Shown here: positions 10,403-21,198 of the stretch, piece after piece
Layout: the number at the start of each line of letters is the position of its first letter
How positions within the stretch are numbered: position 1 is the first letter of the stretch
Position numbers and translations under genes: made by a program
Source of the DNA: Mucidula mucida
Lineage: Eukaryota > Basidiomycota > Agaricomycetes > Agaricales > Physalacriaceae
Assembly (NCBI GenBank): GCA_015501055.1
Contig: JADNYV010000060.1
Span: 62,001 to 126,000 of the forward strand
Direction of reading: 5' to 3'
Length of the DNA: 64,000 nt
Notes under the pieces: model-generated
Databases searched by the model: none
Seen by the model: the letters and a program-made list of their open reading frames with translations, nothing else
Told to the model about the DNA's origin: nothing

Positions 10403-13400
10403 CTACAAATCTTGAACAGGCAAGATGCAGAGAAACTCATGACCCTCTGGAAGTTCACCCAGAGGCCAACTCATTTCATGTATATCTTGCCACTGCTTCA
10501 ACGCTGCCAAAGGCTCGCCGTGGTCGACGTAGAACTTGGTGAATACGGTGGAGATAACGCCCTCAGCGGCATCATCCTGAAACAAAGAGCCGCGGGGGAG
10601 AGCAGTCTTGAGGTATTCGATAGAGGTTGTATCCAAAATTTGTTGTGCATTGGCTTTGAGGAAGGAAACATCGAAACGGCGCATAGAAACCTCTGCAGTG
10701 AGGGTGAGCATTGGAAGACATTTGAAACGGAGCGGGCATACGCGCACGCTTAAGCAAGGCCAAGCAAGCGGCAGGGTGGGAGGAGACGAGCCCAATAGAG
10801 TTACAGTCGAAATCAGGCCCTGGGCCTGGGAAGAGCTGCAGGAGTCCAGTGGCGATGCCGCGCCTACGATACTCAGATGATACGACAAGCTGAGTGATCC
10901 AGCAGATATTTGATCCTAATGTATGTCTCGCTTATGTTATACAGACACGCGTAGCACGGATGTTATAGGTACACAGGCTCCGAATGTACACCTTGTCTGA
11001 AGACCACCATCATGTCTGCGCGGCTAGCCGAGTCCGCATACCTACATCTGGTGACCACCGCATTTCAAATCACCAGCAGCCTCCAGATTCCAGTCTGATT
11101 GCTATTGATTGCGTTGACAAGCCCACATCGTCTGTTATCACTCGCCATCACTGTCATCGTATTCCACGCATTGTGCATCATCAACCAGCCATACATCACA
11201 GGACTTGGGATGAAGAGAGAAGTGTTTCCGAACATTCTGGTTGTGATAGAGGGGATTGTAACAGGCCAGGCCGAGTTGGACGGTCAACGGACCGAGTATC
11301 CGCTCGAGAGCGCTGGGAGCCCAACATTCCGAGACGGTTCAGGTCATAACAGGCCAGGGAGGTTATAAGTGTGCTGAGTGCCCACCTCTATGTTCTGGGA
11401 GCCCAATGGCTGCCACTCATTCCTCACTCACATATGTTTCCGCCGCCACCACCAATCACATTGATTCCATTCACACCCACCACTGTCATGGATTGCTATT
11501 GCACTCTGCCATTGTGTTGTGTAGGCATTCAGCAGATCAACCCGGAGGTTGATATTTTAGTTTGTATGGGATGTATGTCTCGCTTATGTTATACAGACAC
11601 ACATAGCACGGATGTTATAGGTACACAGGCTCCGAATGTACACCTTGTCTGAAGACCACCATCATGTCTGCGCGCTAGCCGAGTCCGCATACCTACACTA
11701 ACCAATGTAAGTGAAGTGATAGACAACAAATACTGTACTAACGCGACCATTAATTCACATAACACGTCACAGGGCCCCATGAAGTGAACTAATTCGGCTT
11801 TCATAACGCGTACACCCCCAAACGCTGACCCAGCGGAATTCCGCTGGGTGATCGGATTGTGAATTTCCAGCGGGTTTTTTGCCGGGAGCACGCTGGAACG
11901 CCAGCTGGTTTCCCGTGAATTGGCAATCCCTGGAATCTCGTGGGCTCAACGCTGGCAGAAGGCTGGAGGTTTCGGCACGAGCTCGGTAGCTCTTGCTTGC
12001 TGAGTCGACGGTTCAAGCCTGAGCGATAACATTGACGTTCCTCGCTGTTTATATACCTTGAAATATATTTGTAGGAAGATTTCTGAGTATGAATCTCTCT
12101 ATTCTTGACTTTAAGAGATTTTCCAGTTGTCCAAACATCATCGGACTGTTTGGAGCTGAAATCCCTCCAAGTCCACGACTTGCATGGAACCAAAGGTGTG
12201 GTGCCTGAATGCGAGCAATTGCAAACGAAGCGGACAAACAAACAGCCGTTGTCGCCGTCTCTTCCACTTCCACCTGCTTGCGACTGCGACGTCTGGCAAT
12301 ATTCTCATGCATCCTGCTCGAATTTCGCAGCAGTCCAGGTATGGGCCATACGGAAGGACGACACCCACCCATGGTTCCCCAGCTCAGCCTGGTCCCCGTC
12401 CAGTGCAAATTTTTGGTCGTTCCGTCAGCAACCCCAATGTCTCGCAGTCTGCGCGGGAGCTCGACAGCAGCAGCCCACTGCCTTCACGTCGCTTCGGCTC
12501 CCAGCTCCAAAACATGCCATCAAGTTTTTCATGGGGTCTACCCAGCCGTGGTCACGATGGAGGGACTGACAGCGGCTTCGGGTCAGAATACAGCTCTGAA
12601 CAGTGCCCGCCAGATGATCAGCTGCAGTCCCAGCATTGTTCTGCAGTTGGCGGCGGCCCATCAGATATAGAATTCGAATACGGACCATCGTCGGACTTGA
12701 CTGCCGTGATTTCGTCTCTAGGCCTTGACGCGGCTGCCACAGAGAAGGCATATTCATTTGCATCGGTGCATATATAGTGCTATCAAGGTCATCTCGCGCA
12801 GACCACACAGGATCATCCGGATCCACCACCCAATTCCGTCACTATTAGTGCCGCTACTATGTTCGCTCCTACCGGGACACTTGACAAGGCTAACGAGGCC
12901 CCACAAGAGCGAGGCAATGTGCAGCACATTCGTGAGGCTGTATCTGCAGGTAATTCAGAAGGACAATCTTGATTTAGACTTTTTCAATCTTCTTGTTTCT
13001 GTCTCCGTTCGTACATAATCTACGTTATACGCACTTCTATGCTCAATATATGTCTGTTAATCATTGGTTAATTGAGAAAGAAGTCGAACAAACAAGCACA
13101 GATAAGAATGATTTGAGATTTGGGCCTTGGCTTGCTTAGCAAGCACCGTATAACGTGAACTATCTCCAGCCTGTCTCCAGCAGTTCTCCCAGCTTCGTTG
13201 CCTGGCTGCGCCAGAGGAATCCAGTGTCGACCCCGCCGGTATCCAGCGTCGACCCCACCGGTATCCAGGGATTGCCAATTCACAGGAATCCGCTGGAATT
13301 GCCGCTGGGAATCCATCAGCCCATCACCCAGCGGAATTCCGCTGGGTCAGCGTTTGGGGGTGTAACAACGGTAAATTTTGTCGGGATCAGCCCAAATGCG

Positions 13401-13872
13401 GAAATTTTCGCCGCGGCGGCTCGCGCCGCTGCTCCGCGGCTCCCAATATGGTCTATGGACCCTGGATGAACTACTGGTAATTTAGTTCACAATCATAACG
13501 CGTAACATGCCGTGAAGATCCGGTCGCGTTAGTACAGTATGAACGAAGCTTACCATTGTATTTCCAAATCGTCCCAAATGCATGTCCGATTATGATATCC
13601 TCTGCTCGGCATAATGCGAGGATGCTATGAGTGCCATCTGCGAGACACTGCGCCCTCAGTTTCTCGGCGGACATTTTAACACGAGAACCTAAAAAATGAT
13701 CGAGTAGATGTCGAATTGATCAAGCGTACATACCAGGCTTGAGCGGCGATGAGACGAGCGAGCTCCAGACTCCATAGTTCTGAGTGAACAAGGCCGCGCA
13801 CGACGATAATAGCGCGTCTGTGACCTTATCGCCCGGGACGAGAGTGTAGACAAGGCTTGTGGGATAATGCAT
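10403..13872 (-). CDS. GNAT-family N-acetyltransferase with a 2.6-kb transposon-filled intron
   Basis: Exons 13872-13734, 13688-13554, 10915-10742, 10692-10403; 245 codons, all joins in phase. The acetyl-CoA binding motif is RRRGIAT (Q/RxxGxG/A type), preceded by CWITQLVVSSEY and followed by FDCNSIGLVSSHPAACLALL; the N-terminal half has GDKVTDALLSSCAALF and GHAFGTIWKYNG. Splicing 13554 to 10915 yields WKYNGSNICWIT, exactly in phase, so the gene can still be whole although the intron is 2638 bp (the others are about 45-50 bp). That intron holds an LTR-type mini element and a TIR element. A longer start at 13938 is possible. It shares a short divergent promoter with the gene at 14040. Substrate unknown; the protein matches uncharacterised fungal GNATs. 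Confidence 0.78.
10920..11697. mobile_element. TRIM-like mini LTR element inside the GNAT intron
   Basis: Two near-identical direct repeats, 10920-11046 and 11572-11697, each begin TG and end CA and flank about 525 bp without a long open frame. A 4-bp CTAA borders both sides (10916-10919 and 11698-11701), consistent with a target-site duplication. Directly after the left repeat comes TCTGGTGACC, which could be a primer-binding site (TGG, 2 nt in); a short purine run (ATGGGA) precedes the right repeat. Size and lack of coding fit a terminal-repeat retrotransposon in miniature. A simple local duplication is the alternative. Confidence 0.62.
11813..13362. mobile_element. DNA transposon with perfect 40-bp TIRs and TA target duplication
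   Basis: The left end 11813-11852 and right end 13323-13362 are exact reverse complements over 40 bp, starting CACCCCCAAACGCTGACCCA. TA flanks both sides (11811-11812, 13363-13364). Each TIR contains a 20-bp self-palindrome, CCCAGCGGAATTCCGCTGGG. Further inward, 11917-11933 (GAATTGGCAATCCCTGG) matches 13265-13281 inverted, so the terminal inverted repeats continue imperfectly for about 120 bp. The inside (12.1-13.0 kb) has open frames but no transposase motif that I recognise, so it is probably non-autonomous. TA duplication fits Tc1/mariner-like or related superfamilies; the class is not certain. Confidence 0.75.
12105..12777 (+). other. Uncharacterised open frames inside the TIR element
   Basis: Overlapping plus-strand frames between the TIRs. 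One reads through a Ser/Gly/Pro-rich stretch to SDLTAVISSLGLDAAATEKAY before a stop at 12777. There is no DDE/D signature, zinc finger or integrase motif. It may be the remnant of an element-encoded protein or captured host sequence. Confidence 0.3.
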
Positions 13873-14039
13873 TGATATGAAAGCGATTTCAACCTCCGCT
13901 CGACATTTTGTGACAAAGCCAGAGACTTGTTGTTCCATGTCTTGCTGTCTACGACCAATGATTTTGAACCAATCTTCAACGGCCCAAAACAATATTGTAC
14001 TACAAATATCTCGCTCTCGAATGGCCAGCTCTTACCAAC

Positions 14040-15118
14040 ATGGACAACATCTCGGGTTTACTACTGGCCGCTTTGTCCTTCTTCTCTTCCATCATTGTCG
14101 CCTCTATCAAAGGGCGACGGTCAGTTCAAGGCGGTACGGACGCTGTAGACAAGGGACTTGATCATCACTCGTTTCCAATGATGTTCTCTCATTTGAGTGG
14201 GCAGATGCAGTCACTCCTATCATCCTGGCTCTTGATGGTACTTGCAAGACTTGGCGTCCCACCACCACTACCTCCGAAGCCTACGCGCAAGCATGGCACA
14301 GCGGCCAACTCGAAGCCTTCGCTACCTTCTACGGATTGCCCAAAAGTACCTCTGCGTCAACGCCACACGCTTCCTCAGCAGCAGTCTGGGTTGTCCGCTC
14401 CTTTAAAGTCTAGGCATCCGCCAGTGATACGCGACTCGGCTTCCCCATCTACTAGTGGAATACTTAGGCTCCTACTCGACCCATTCAATCTTCCGAGCGA
14501 TGTCCTTGCGCCATCTTCAGGACAACCACGGCGGCGACAATATTTTGGACTCCGAAGTGTTGGCGAGGTGGGGACTGAAGAAGAGGATATATCAGTACCC
14601 ATATCCCTCATACCTGTAACCAGACATGGACAGCTGGATCGCCAACGATTGGCAGACTCACTGCGTTATGGTGTTTACGCTAAAGACATGGAGGATTACA
14701 GGCGCCTTGAGATGAAAAGAGTAAGCATTTCTCTTCTCAAGCGTCCGACTGACTCACTTTAAACTCTCAGTCGCCGCCTACAAGTCGTCGCAATTCTATC
14801 CAATCAATGAATCCCTCTCGATTCCTGCGCACGACGTCGGGAGAAGTGATGAGTGTTCCTTCGGTTCTCGTATCCACTTGTTGCCAGGATACCGTGCGTC
14901 ATCCGAAGGATATCAGGGCGTTGCCGGCTTTTCGACCTGTGGGTGCTACTCCACAACCTACATCTCAACTGGCTAGAGTGTCGAGTGGAGTATTGTACTC
15001 TGCCACTGTCGCACGAAGGCAGTCCATTTCGCCGCCGTCAATGCTTTCCCCTCATTCATTCCCGGGATCTCAACCATTGTATACCCATCGCCCTTCGCGA
15101 ACAAGTTCCTTGCTTTGA
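14040..15118 (+). CDS. Uncharacterised protein with N-terminal membrane segment
   Basis: ATG at 14040; exons 14040-14720 and 14771-15118, 342 codons, with a clean GTAAGC...CTCAG intron. Residues ~5-22 (ISGLLLAALSFFSSIIVASI) form one hydrophobic helix followed by basic KGRR, suggesting a signal anchor. The rest is Ser/Pro/Arg-rich, with low-complexity segments and no enzyme motif. Divergent from the GNAT gene and just upstream of LSM6. Part of this gene, joined to part of LSM6, is copied in inverted orientation at 39.0-39.7 kb. Function unknown; that it is a gene is inferred from the long frame and the good intron. Confidence 0.5.
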
Positions 15119-15319
15119 TCTCGTTCATGATCTATGGACTCTCATTTTTACAATCTCTCGATGGATTACTTGTAGCACTGTTGATTTGGATTAGTATAGT
15201 ACTATATGCGAAGTGAACTCTGGAGGATACCAGCATTGTAGAGATAAATATCGATTAAACAAGACACATAGTGAAACTAAAATTAGAAAATAACCATAAA
15301 CATCTTCGCTCCTACCACC

Positions 15320-15716
15320 ATGGATGATAGCCCGCCGCCTGCAGAGCCCTCTCCACCGCCCGCCGCCGCGCCAGCTCCTCCGCCAGTACATACTGGATCG
15401 CCTACCGACTTTTTGAAGGGCGTCGTGGGCAAGCGAGTTATTGTTCGCCTGACATCTGGGGTTGATTATCGCGGTGTGTGTCGCGCTTATGGTCTGCTCA
15501 CCGTCTTATGCTTTTTAGGAATACTGTCGTGTCTAGATGGATATATGAATATTGCCCTTGAGCAGACGGAGGAGCATGCAAATGGGAGAATCACGAACCG
15601 ATATGGGGATGCGTTCATTCGAGGAAACAATGGTGCGCCTGTTGATGTCTCTTCATCATCTGTTTGTTACTGATGCGTGTAAAGTTTTATATATCTCTGC
15701 TGCAGAAGCGCTATGA
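15320..15716 (+). CDS. LSM6: U6 snRNA-associated Sm-like protein LSm6
   Basis: Exons 15320-15473, 15519-15632, 15685-15716; 99 codons, all phases match. The Sm fold is clear: GSPTDFLKGVVGKRVIVRL (Sm1), then SCLDGYMNIALEQTEEH, then NRYGDAFIRGNNVLYIS (Sm2). LSm6 is a subunit of the nuclear LSm2-8 ring (U6 snRNA) and the cytoplasmic LSm1-7 ring (mRNA decapping). An unusual feature is a ~25-residue Pro/Ala-rich N-terminal extension before the Sm domain; LSm6 is usually ~75-90 residues. Introns interrupt both Sm motifs. Confidence 0.95.
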
Positions 15717-16041
15717 CGGTTTCTGTCACGACAAAATATCCGTCGCTCACGCCGACTGTATCACAGACTTTGTACTATAATTCACGAACCTAGATTGTTC
15801 TTGGGGGACATAACATCGGGTCTACACTTTTGCAAACAAAATCGCGGTGATGCGACGCCTCCCAAGTCACGTCCTTCCTCCGGCGGTCTTAATACCTGTC
15901 TTTTAAAGGTGTGCTTCATCGCTTGATCTCCTGGCGAATAAAATGACAGGGACAGTGTATCAGCCCGTTCAACTGCTGACGGGCAATCGCGGCCAAACCT
16001 TTTTTGCTATTTTTATGACCTATCCTTACCACTCGCCTTCC

Positions 16042-17191
16042 ATGTCGCGATTCGAATCTCTTCTCGCAGAACTCGTGAATATCGAGTCGCTCACCGGTGA
16101 AGAAGAAAAGGTCGCATTGTTTCTTGCCGATACCCTTCGAGCAGATGGATACACTGTGGAACTCATACCCATCGCCCCATCGTCGCGGCGTGTCAATATC
16201 TATGCCTACATCGGATCTACTCGATCCACCAAATGTCTGTTGACGACGCATATCGATACCGTTCCTCCGTTCATTCCCTTTTCGGGTCCGGATGAGCATG
16301 GCATTGTACATGGTCGGGGAACTTGTGACGCGAAAGGAGCCGTGGTCGCTCAGATTCTTGCTGTAAAGGAACTCGTGGAGAGCGGCGCTGTACAAGAAGG
16401 CGATGTGGCGATGATGTACGTTGTTGGAGAGGAAGTCGACGGAGTCGGAATGAAGGCTGCAAGTAAGATGGGATTACATTGGGACAGCATTGTTTTCGGT
16501 GAGCCGACCGAAGGTAAACTCGCGCTCGGCCACAAGGTTTGTCTTCAACCTCTTTGTCTTTTTCATTTGCTTACACCTCACAAGGGAATTTTGCTGTTTG
16601 AGCTCTCCGCATCCGGAGTGGCTTGCCATAGCGGATACCCTCACCTCGGCAAATCTGCTAACCACATTCTTATTCCCGTCCTTTCCGACTTCTTGAAGAT
16701 GAGTCTTCCCGTTGATGATCTACTCGGTCCGTCTACCGTCAACATCGGAACTGTGCACGGAGGAGAAGCTCGTAGGTAGTCTCGGCTGCTTGGCTGGGTT
16801 GTTGATTGACGGTACTCCCACTTCAGCTAATATATTAGCTCCATCCTCCACGGCGACCATATCCATACGCGTCTCAACCGCCTTTGACAAGCTCAAAGCC
16901 TCTAGTCTTGCGATACTTGCGCAACACCCCGAAATCAATTTCAAGTTGCTTGCAGAGTACGGCCCGCCACGGTTGCATTCCGATGTGCCAGGTTTCCAGA
17001 CGATCAATGTCGGTTTCGGTACCGACATACCATTCTTAACAGGACACAACGCGCCGGAGATCAAAAAGATGCTTTATGGTCCTGGCAGTATATTCGTGGC
17101 TCACACCAGCACAGAACATGTCGCAATGGCTGAGCTCGTTAAATGTAAGGATGGCTACAAGACGTTGGTGTTGTACTGTCTGGGTTGCTGA
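16042..17191 (+). CDS. M20-family metallopeptidase (acetylornithine deacetylase/ArgE-like)
   Basis: Exons 16042-16536, 16585-16771, 16827-17191; 348 codons from the ATG at 16042 (an in-frame ATG at 15943 would add 33 residues). Zinc ligands and catalytic residues of clan MH peptidases are visible: THIDTVPPF (His, Asp), GRGTCDAKGAV (bridging Asp), VGEEVDG (catalytic Glu pair), FGEPTEGKLALGHKG and a C-terminal HTSTEHV. The family hydrolyses amide bonds such as in N-acetylornithine or small peptides using two zinc ions. The fungal arginine route normally uses ornithine acetyltransferase, so the substrate is uncertain. Reading frame intact. Confidence 0.85.
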
Positions 17192-17377
17192 ATCTTGAAA
17201 TTCTAAATAAATGGCTATCATTGTCAAGCGTTCCGTCGTATCCGTCAGTGTCAGGTCTTCTCCCTATCTTGATAAGAGAGCGCCAGGCAGGACTCAGGCA
17301 GGGCGCAGATAACATTGGCAATGGTTATAACATATGACCAGGTCATGCGTGATATCGCGACCCACTACTGAACAACC

Positions 17378-19183
17378 ATGGCCGACGTTGAGAAGCACGA
17401 CGAGCCGCGAATGGACCTGGAACCGCCAAAGTGGAGGAAATTGGGGCCCATCTCCATCCCACCTTGTATGTGTTATCGTCAACGTTATTCGCGTCGCGTA
17501 TTAACTATGACCTGTAGATCGTTCGACTCTATTCCAAACGGTTCTGATTGGGTTTATATGCTTCCTGGTCGTTGGTTCGTGAGGTAGTCATTGGCCTTGA
17601 CATGAATATAACACCTTTCTAGGCATGTTCAACGTTATGGCTTCATTGGGCGGGGCCGGACAAGTTGACGCGACGACAGCCGACAATTCCAACACTGTCC
17701 TCTATGCCTTGTTTGCCGTTATTGCCCTGGTGTCTGGTCCGATATGCAACTATCTAGGCCCCAAGGTCACTCTGGCATTTGGTGGTGTTGGTTACGCGTT
17801 ATATGCGGCGTCGTTCTGGGTAACTTCATCTGCAATCCGCTCGAAGCTGTATTCATGGCGGCTCTAGTGTTACAATCACACGGCTAACGACGGTTTCGTA
17901 CTTTTCGGCGGTGCTGCCTGTGGTATTGCTGCCGCTCTCTTCTGGACAGCTGAAGGAACGATTCTGATGTCGTATCCTACTGAAGATCAGAAAGGTATGC
18001 TGTCTCTTTGGCTGTATCTGCCTAATCTCTCACTCGAGTTAGGTTCCTACATTGCACTCTTCTGGGCTATATGGTCGATGGGTGCTGTGGTGGGCTCTAT
18101 CATTCCCACCGTCGATAACTGGAACGGCAACGACTCGGGCACGGTCCGCGACGGGACGTACATTGCACTGTTCATATTGATGATGTGCGGATCGTTCTTC
18201 GCTCTATTCCTCGTCCGTCCCAGTCAGGTTATCCGTGACGATGGAACGAAAGTCTTTTTGACTCAGTCGAGCTCGCTTATCACGGAGCTGAGAAATTTGC
18301 CCAAGGCATTGACGAGGGAACCCTTCATTATCTTATTCTTCCCGTATTCGTTCTGCGGGCTATGGTATATCCCGTATCAGAGCAATGACTACAACTCGTA
18401 TTTTTTCAATGTTCGCAGTAGGGTGAGTCGGCCGTGTTCCTTTTTGACTGTTCATGGTCTCAGTCATTATTGTTTAGGGTTTCAACAGTATTTGGTATAA
18501 CTTGGCGACGTTGGTCGGTGCAAGTCTGTTTGGGCTGGCTTTGGACATCAAGAAGTTCTCTCGTCGGACCCGTGCTATCGCAGTATGCCGCCTCTAGACG
18601 AACTATCTTCTCGCTTACCTTGTTCGCTTAGGGCTGGGTCTTCATGTTCGTCGTTTTAAATGCGATACTCATCGCTGGTGTATTCCCTTTCAAAGAGTCG
18701 GACAGGAATGTTGCCTACGATGTTATGGATATTATGGAAAACCGCTCTCGCGCCTATGTCGCCTTGTACTTTTTCTATGGGCTCCTTGATGGCTTATGGT
18801 ATGTCTCATTTACTATTCGTTGCTAGTATCTGTTTTGACTTGAGAATTTCTCTAGGCAGTGCTACGCTTATTGGATCATGGGCTGTTTATCCAACGACCC
18901 CCTTGTGCTCTCCCTCTACGCCGCCTTTTACAAGGTCTTTGGTGCCGCTGGGGCTTCGATCGTTTTCAATTTGGATGCGCAGAAGAAACCGTACGCCGAT
19001 ATGTTTGGCTCGTATTGGGGTCTCACAGCCGGATCGCTTGTTATTTTGCTTCCTTTGGTGTTGATGCGTGTCACGAACCATACCAGCCAGATTGCTGCTG
19101 AGTCCGGGACTACGGACGGAATTGCGATGAGGGCGTATGGAGCTGATACAAAGAAAGTGGGAATAGAAATTAAAGAAACGTAG
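17378..19183 (+). CDS. UNC93-like / DUF895 multi-pass membrane protein (MFS-type)
   Basis: ATG at 17378, stop at 19183, seven or more short introns with consistent phases, e.g. GCATGTTCAACG acceptor giving VVGMFNVMASLGGAGQ. About ten or more hydrophobic segments follow, including LFAVIALVSGPICNYLGPK, FGGAACGIAAALFWTAEG and IALFWAIWSMGAVVGSI. The GMFNxxxxLGGAGQ loop is characteristic of the fungal UNC93-like branch of the major facilitator superfamily. Members are plasma-membrane or vacuolar transporters, mostly without known substrate. A cytosolic N-terminal acidic tail and a polar C-terminus frame the membrane core. Confidence 0.85.
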
Positions 19184-19361
19184 GGTATATTCAAGATTGT
19201 AGTATTACAGGAACTTCGTTTACATTATATGACACTCCATCTACTTCCATTCTTGAGCTTTCCTGCCGTTCAGCATTCTGTAGAAGATCAGTAATACCTG
19301 ATATTTTGAACGTACGAAAGGATAAGTCAATGCTCCTGGCCGTTGAACATTTCTATATTGA

Positions 19362-20345
19362 CTACCCAGCAAATTTGAACTTCTCGACACCCTTAACGCC
19401 CCACTTCTTGCCGACATCTAGGATGAACAATTTCCCTCCATCGTCACCTCCCAGACCATGCCGATGAGCACTCGTGCACACCAGCAAATCTAGATTCTTG
19501 CCCGCCCAACCAGTGCAGGTCATATATGGCACGCCGTCCGCTGTGATCTCGCGTAGCAATTTACCTTTGGGCGAAAAACATAAGACGCAGGCCTTCCCCC
19601 ACAGTGCCATCCAAACATTATCCTCTGTATCCATAACCATGCCGTCGGGTTCACCCCCTCTGTATTGCTCGCTCATGATCTCAGAGTGAAAGTCCAGGAA
19701 AACCGTGCGATCGCTGATGGCCCCCTTCGCCTCGTCAAAAGCGTACTTGTAGACGACACCACCATATGAATCGCTAAAGTACATCCACTTGTTGTCCGCG
19801 GACCACCCAAGGCCATTAGAGCAGTATATACCCGTTTCATGCTGGCTGATCGAGCCATCGGGATCATAGCGATAGAGAGTTCCAGCGGGCGTGACTCCCA
19901 GCGAGCCAAGCGGGAGAGCCATCGCTTGGTGGTCCATGGTGCCTGCCCAGAAGCGTCCCTTGGAGTCTGAAGCCCCGTCGTTGAAACGGAGTTTCCCGCG
20001 AGCAGACTCGGGGAGCACTTGGGCGAGATTTTCAATCTTGCCGGTTTGCTCGTCGATAAAGGCGAAACCGAAAAGACGTGCACCGATGTACCCGGGCTGA
20101 TCCTTCCTGAAGGACGCCACGCTGATGCTGTCGGTGAGGGTGAGAATTCGGAGCTGCATGTTATCGAGGGAGAGGATGTGCAGCTCTGGGGGATTGGCAA
20201 GGGGATCGACATAGTGTAATGTATTGTCTTCTGGTCGATAGAAAGGTGCTTCTCCAAGGACGCATTTCGACGCGAAGAAGGGCTGTCCGAAAGGAACATC
20301 TCGTGGGTACTCATAGCGGCGGCGGAATTTGACAAACACCCACAA
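19362..20345 (-). CDS. SMP-30/gluconolactonase/LRE-like protein
   Basis: A single long frame ending at 19362. The six-bladed propeller signatures of the SMP-30 family appear in order: KCVLGEAPFY (metal-binding Glu), LRFNDGASDSKGRFWAGTMD, YCSNGLGWSADNKWMYFSDS and EPDGMVMDTEDNVWMALWG. The family opens lactones such as gluconolactone or lactonised sugars with a bound divalent metal. No in-frame ATG precedes the conserved start: the frame opens with TTG at 20345, and ATGs nearby lie in another frame, so a first exon or a different splice is needed. An ATG immediately followed by GTAAAT near 20424 is one candidate. Divergent from the gene at 20423. Confidence 0.82.
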   Translation of the reverse strand: MWVFVKFRRRYEYPRDVPFGQPFFASKCVLGEAPFYRPEDNTLHYVDPLANPPELHILSLDNMQLRILTLTDSISVASFRKDQPGYIGARLFGFAFIDEQTGKIENLAQVLPESARGKLRFNDGASDSKGRFWAGTMDHQAMALPLGSLGVTPAGTLYRYDPDGSISQHETGIYCSNGLGWSADNKWMYFSDSYGGVVYKYAFDEAKGAISDRTVFLDFHSEIMSEQYRGGEPDGMVMDTEDNVWMALWGKACVLCFSPKGKLLREITADGVPYMTCTGWAGKNLDLLVCTSAHRHGLGGDDGGKLFILDVGKKWGVKGVEKFKFAG

Positions 20346-20422
20346 AGCTCAAGGTTGGGTGTTGACCACGACAAAGGAGCGCTCTGAGGGTTCGCTAAAG
20401 GTTCGAACGTCAGGATTTACCC

Positions 20423-21046
20423 ATGGCAAGTACGGACCGGCCGTCGCGCGCGGACAACGATCCGCTCACCTTGTTATCTATGACGTTCCAGAGTTCTTCG
20501 CCGCGGTGTAATGGCATGCAGGAGCTCCCAGACGCCACCGAGAAGCGTGCAAATCTCGAATCTCTGAAAGTTTTTGAACCACTGTTAGCCCAACATCTGT
20601 CCTATGGCCTTGCCTACACCGTCGGGTCGGCTCTTGGCTCTGAACCACCTACCACCGAGCTCTGCCTGGAAGCTTTCACGAGGCCGCACAACCAGGGCAA
20701 TCCACTGACAACAGGCGCACGGGCCTGGTCGAAACACGCTCCCCGATCTCAGTCCCAGGACGATGCCAAAGGATGGTGGGGACGTCCCTCGGGCCCTGTG
20801 GCTGGCATAAATGAGCAGGCTTTGCAGCTGTTCTGGAAAGTGATGGACCGCTGTTCATGGCGAAACCTGCACTGGTTACCTAGACAGGTTCTTGTCTATG
20901 AGGTTAGGATCGAAGAGGGGTATGGTATGCGTTGGTCGCAGGATCGATCCGAGATGGAAAACTGCGTTGAGCCTCGACTATGGATATTCCGCGGCTTTGT
21001 GGAGCCCATGATGGAGAACGGGCATGAAGTCGGCTGGAGACATTAG
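20423..21046 (+). CDS. Uncharacterised protein
   Basis: Single exon, 207 codons, ATG in a CCATGG context. The sequence is soluble-looking, with aromatic-rich C-terminal half (KGWWGRPSGP, QLFWKVMDRCSWRNLHWLP) and no signal or membrane segment. It starts about 80 bp from the SMP-30 gene on the other strand. I do not recognise a named family; codon use and length suggest a real gene. Confidence 0.55.
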   Translation: MASTDRPSRADNDPLTLLSMTFQSSSPRCNGMQELPDATEKRANLESLKVFEPLLAQHLSYGLAYTVGSALGSEPPTTELCLEAFTRPHNQGNPLTTGARAWSKHAPRSQSQDDAKGWWGRPSGPVAGINEQALQLFWKVMDRCSWRNLHWLPRQVLVYEVRIEEGYGMRWSQDRSEMENCVEPRLWIFRGFVEPMMENGHEVGWRH

Positions 21047-21198
21047 CGCCGAATTGTGGCTTTTACCAATCATCCTATGGTACGCATATACTAACATGAT
21101 GCGCCACATATAGACACTTATTCGTTTGCAAGACTAACTTCTTAGTATTCAATCAAACTATGTCCAACATGAAAGGGCTTATCGACGTAGTATCCAAC

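Noticed and set aside
12013..12025. Box-B-like GGTTCAAGCCT inside the TIR element
   Set aside because: One mismatch to the consensus and no box A upstream; it is part of the subterminal inverted repeat region.
20310..20424. A one-codon first exon (ATG|GTAAAT) for the SMP-30 gene
   Set aside because: Possible but the acceptor is poor and nothing else supports it; start left open.
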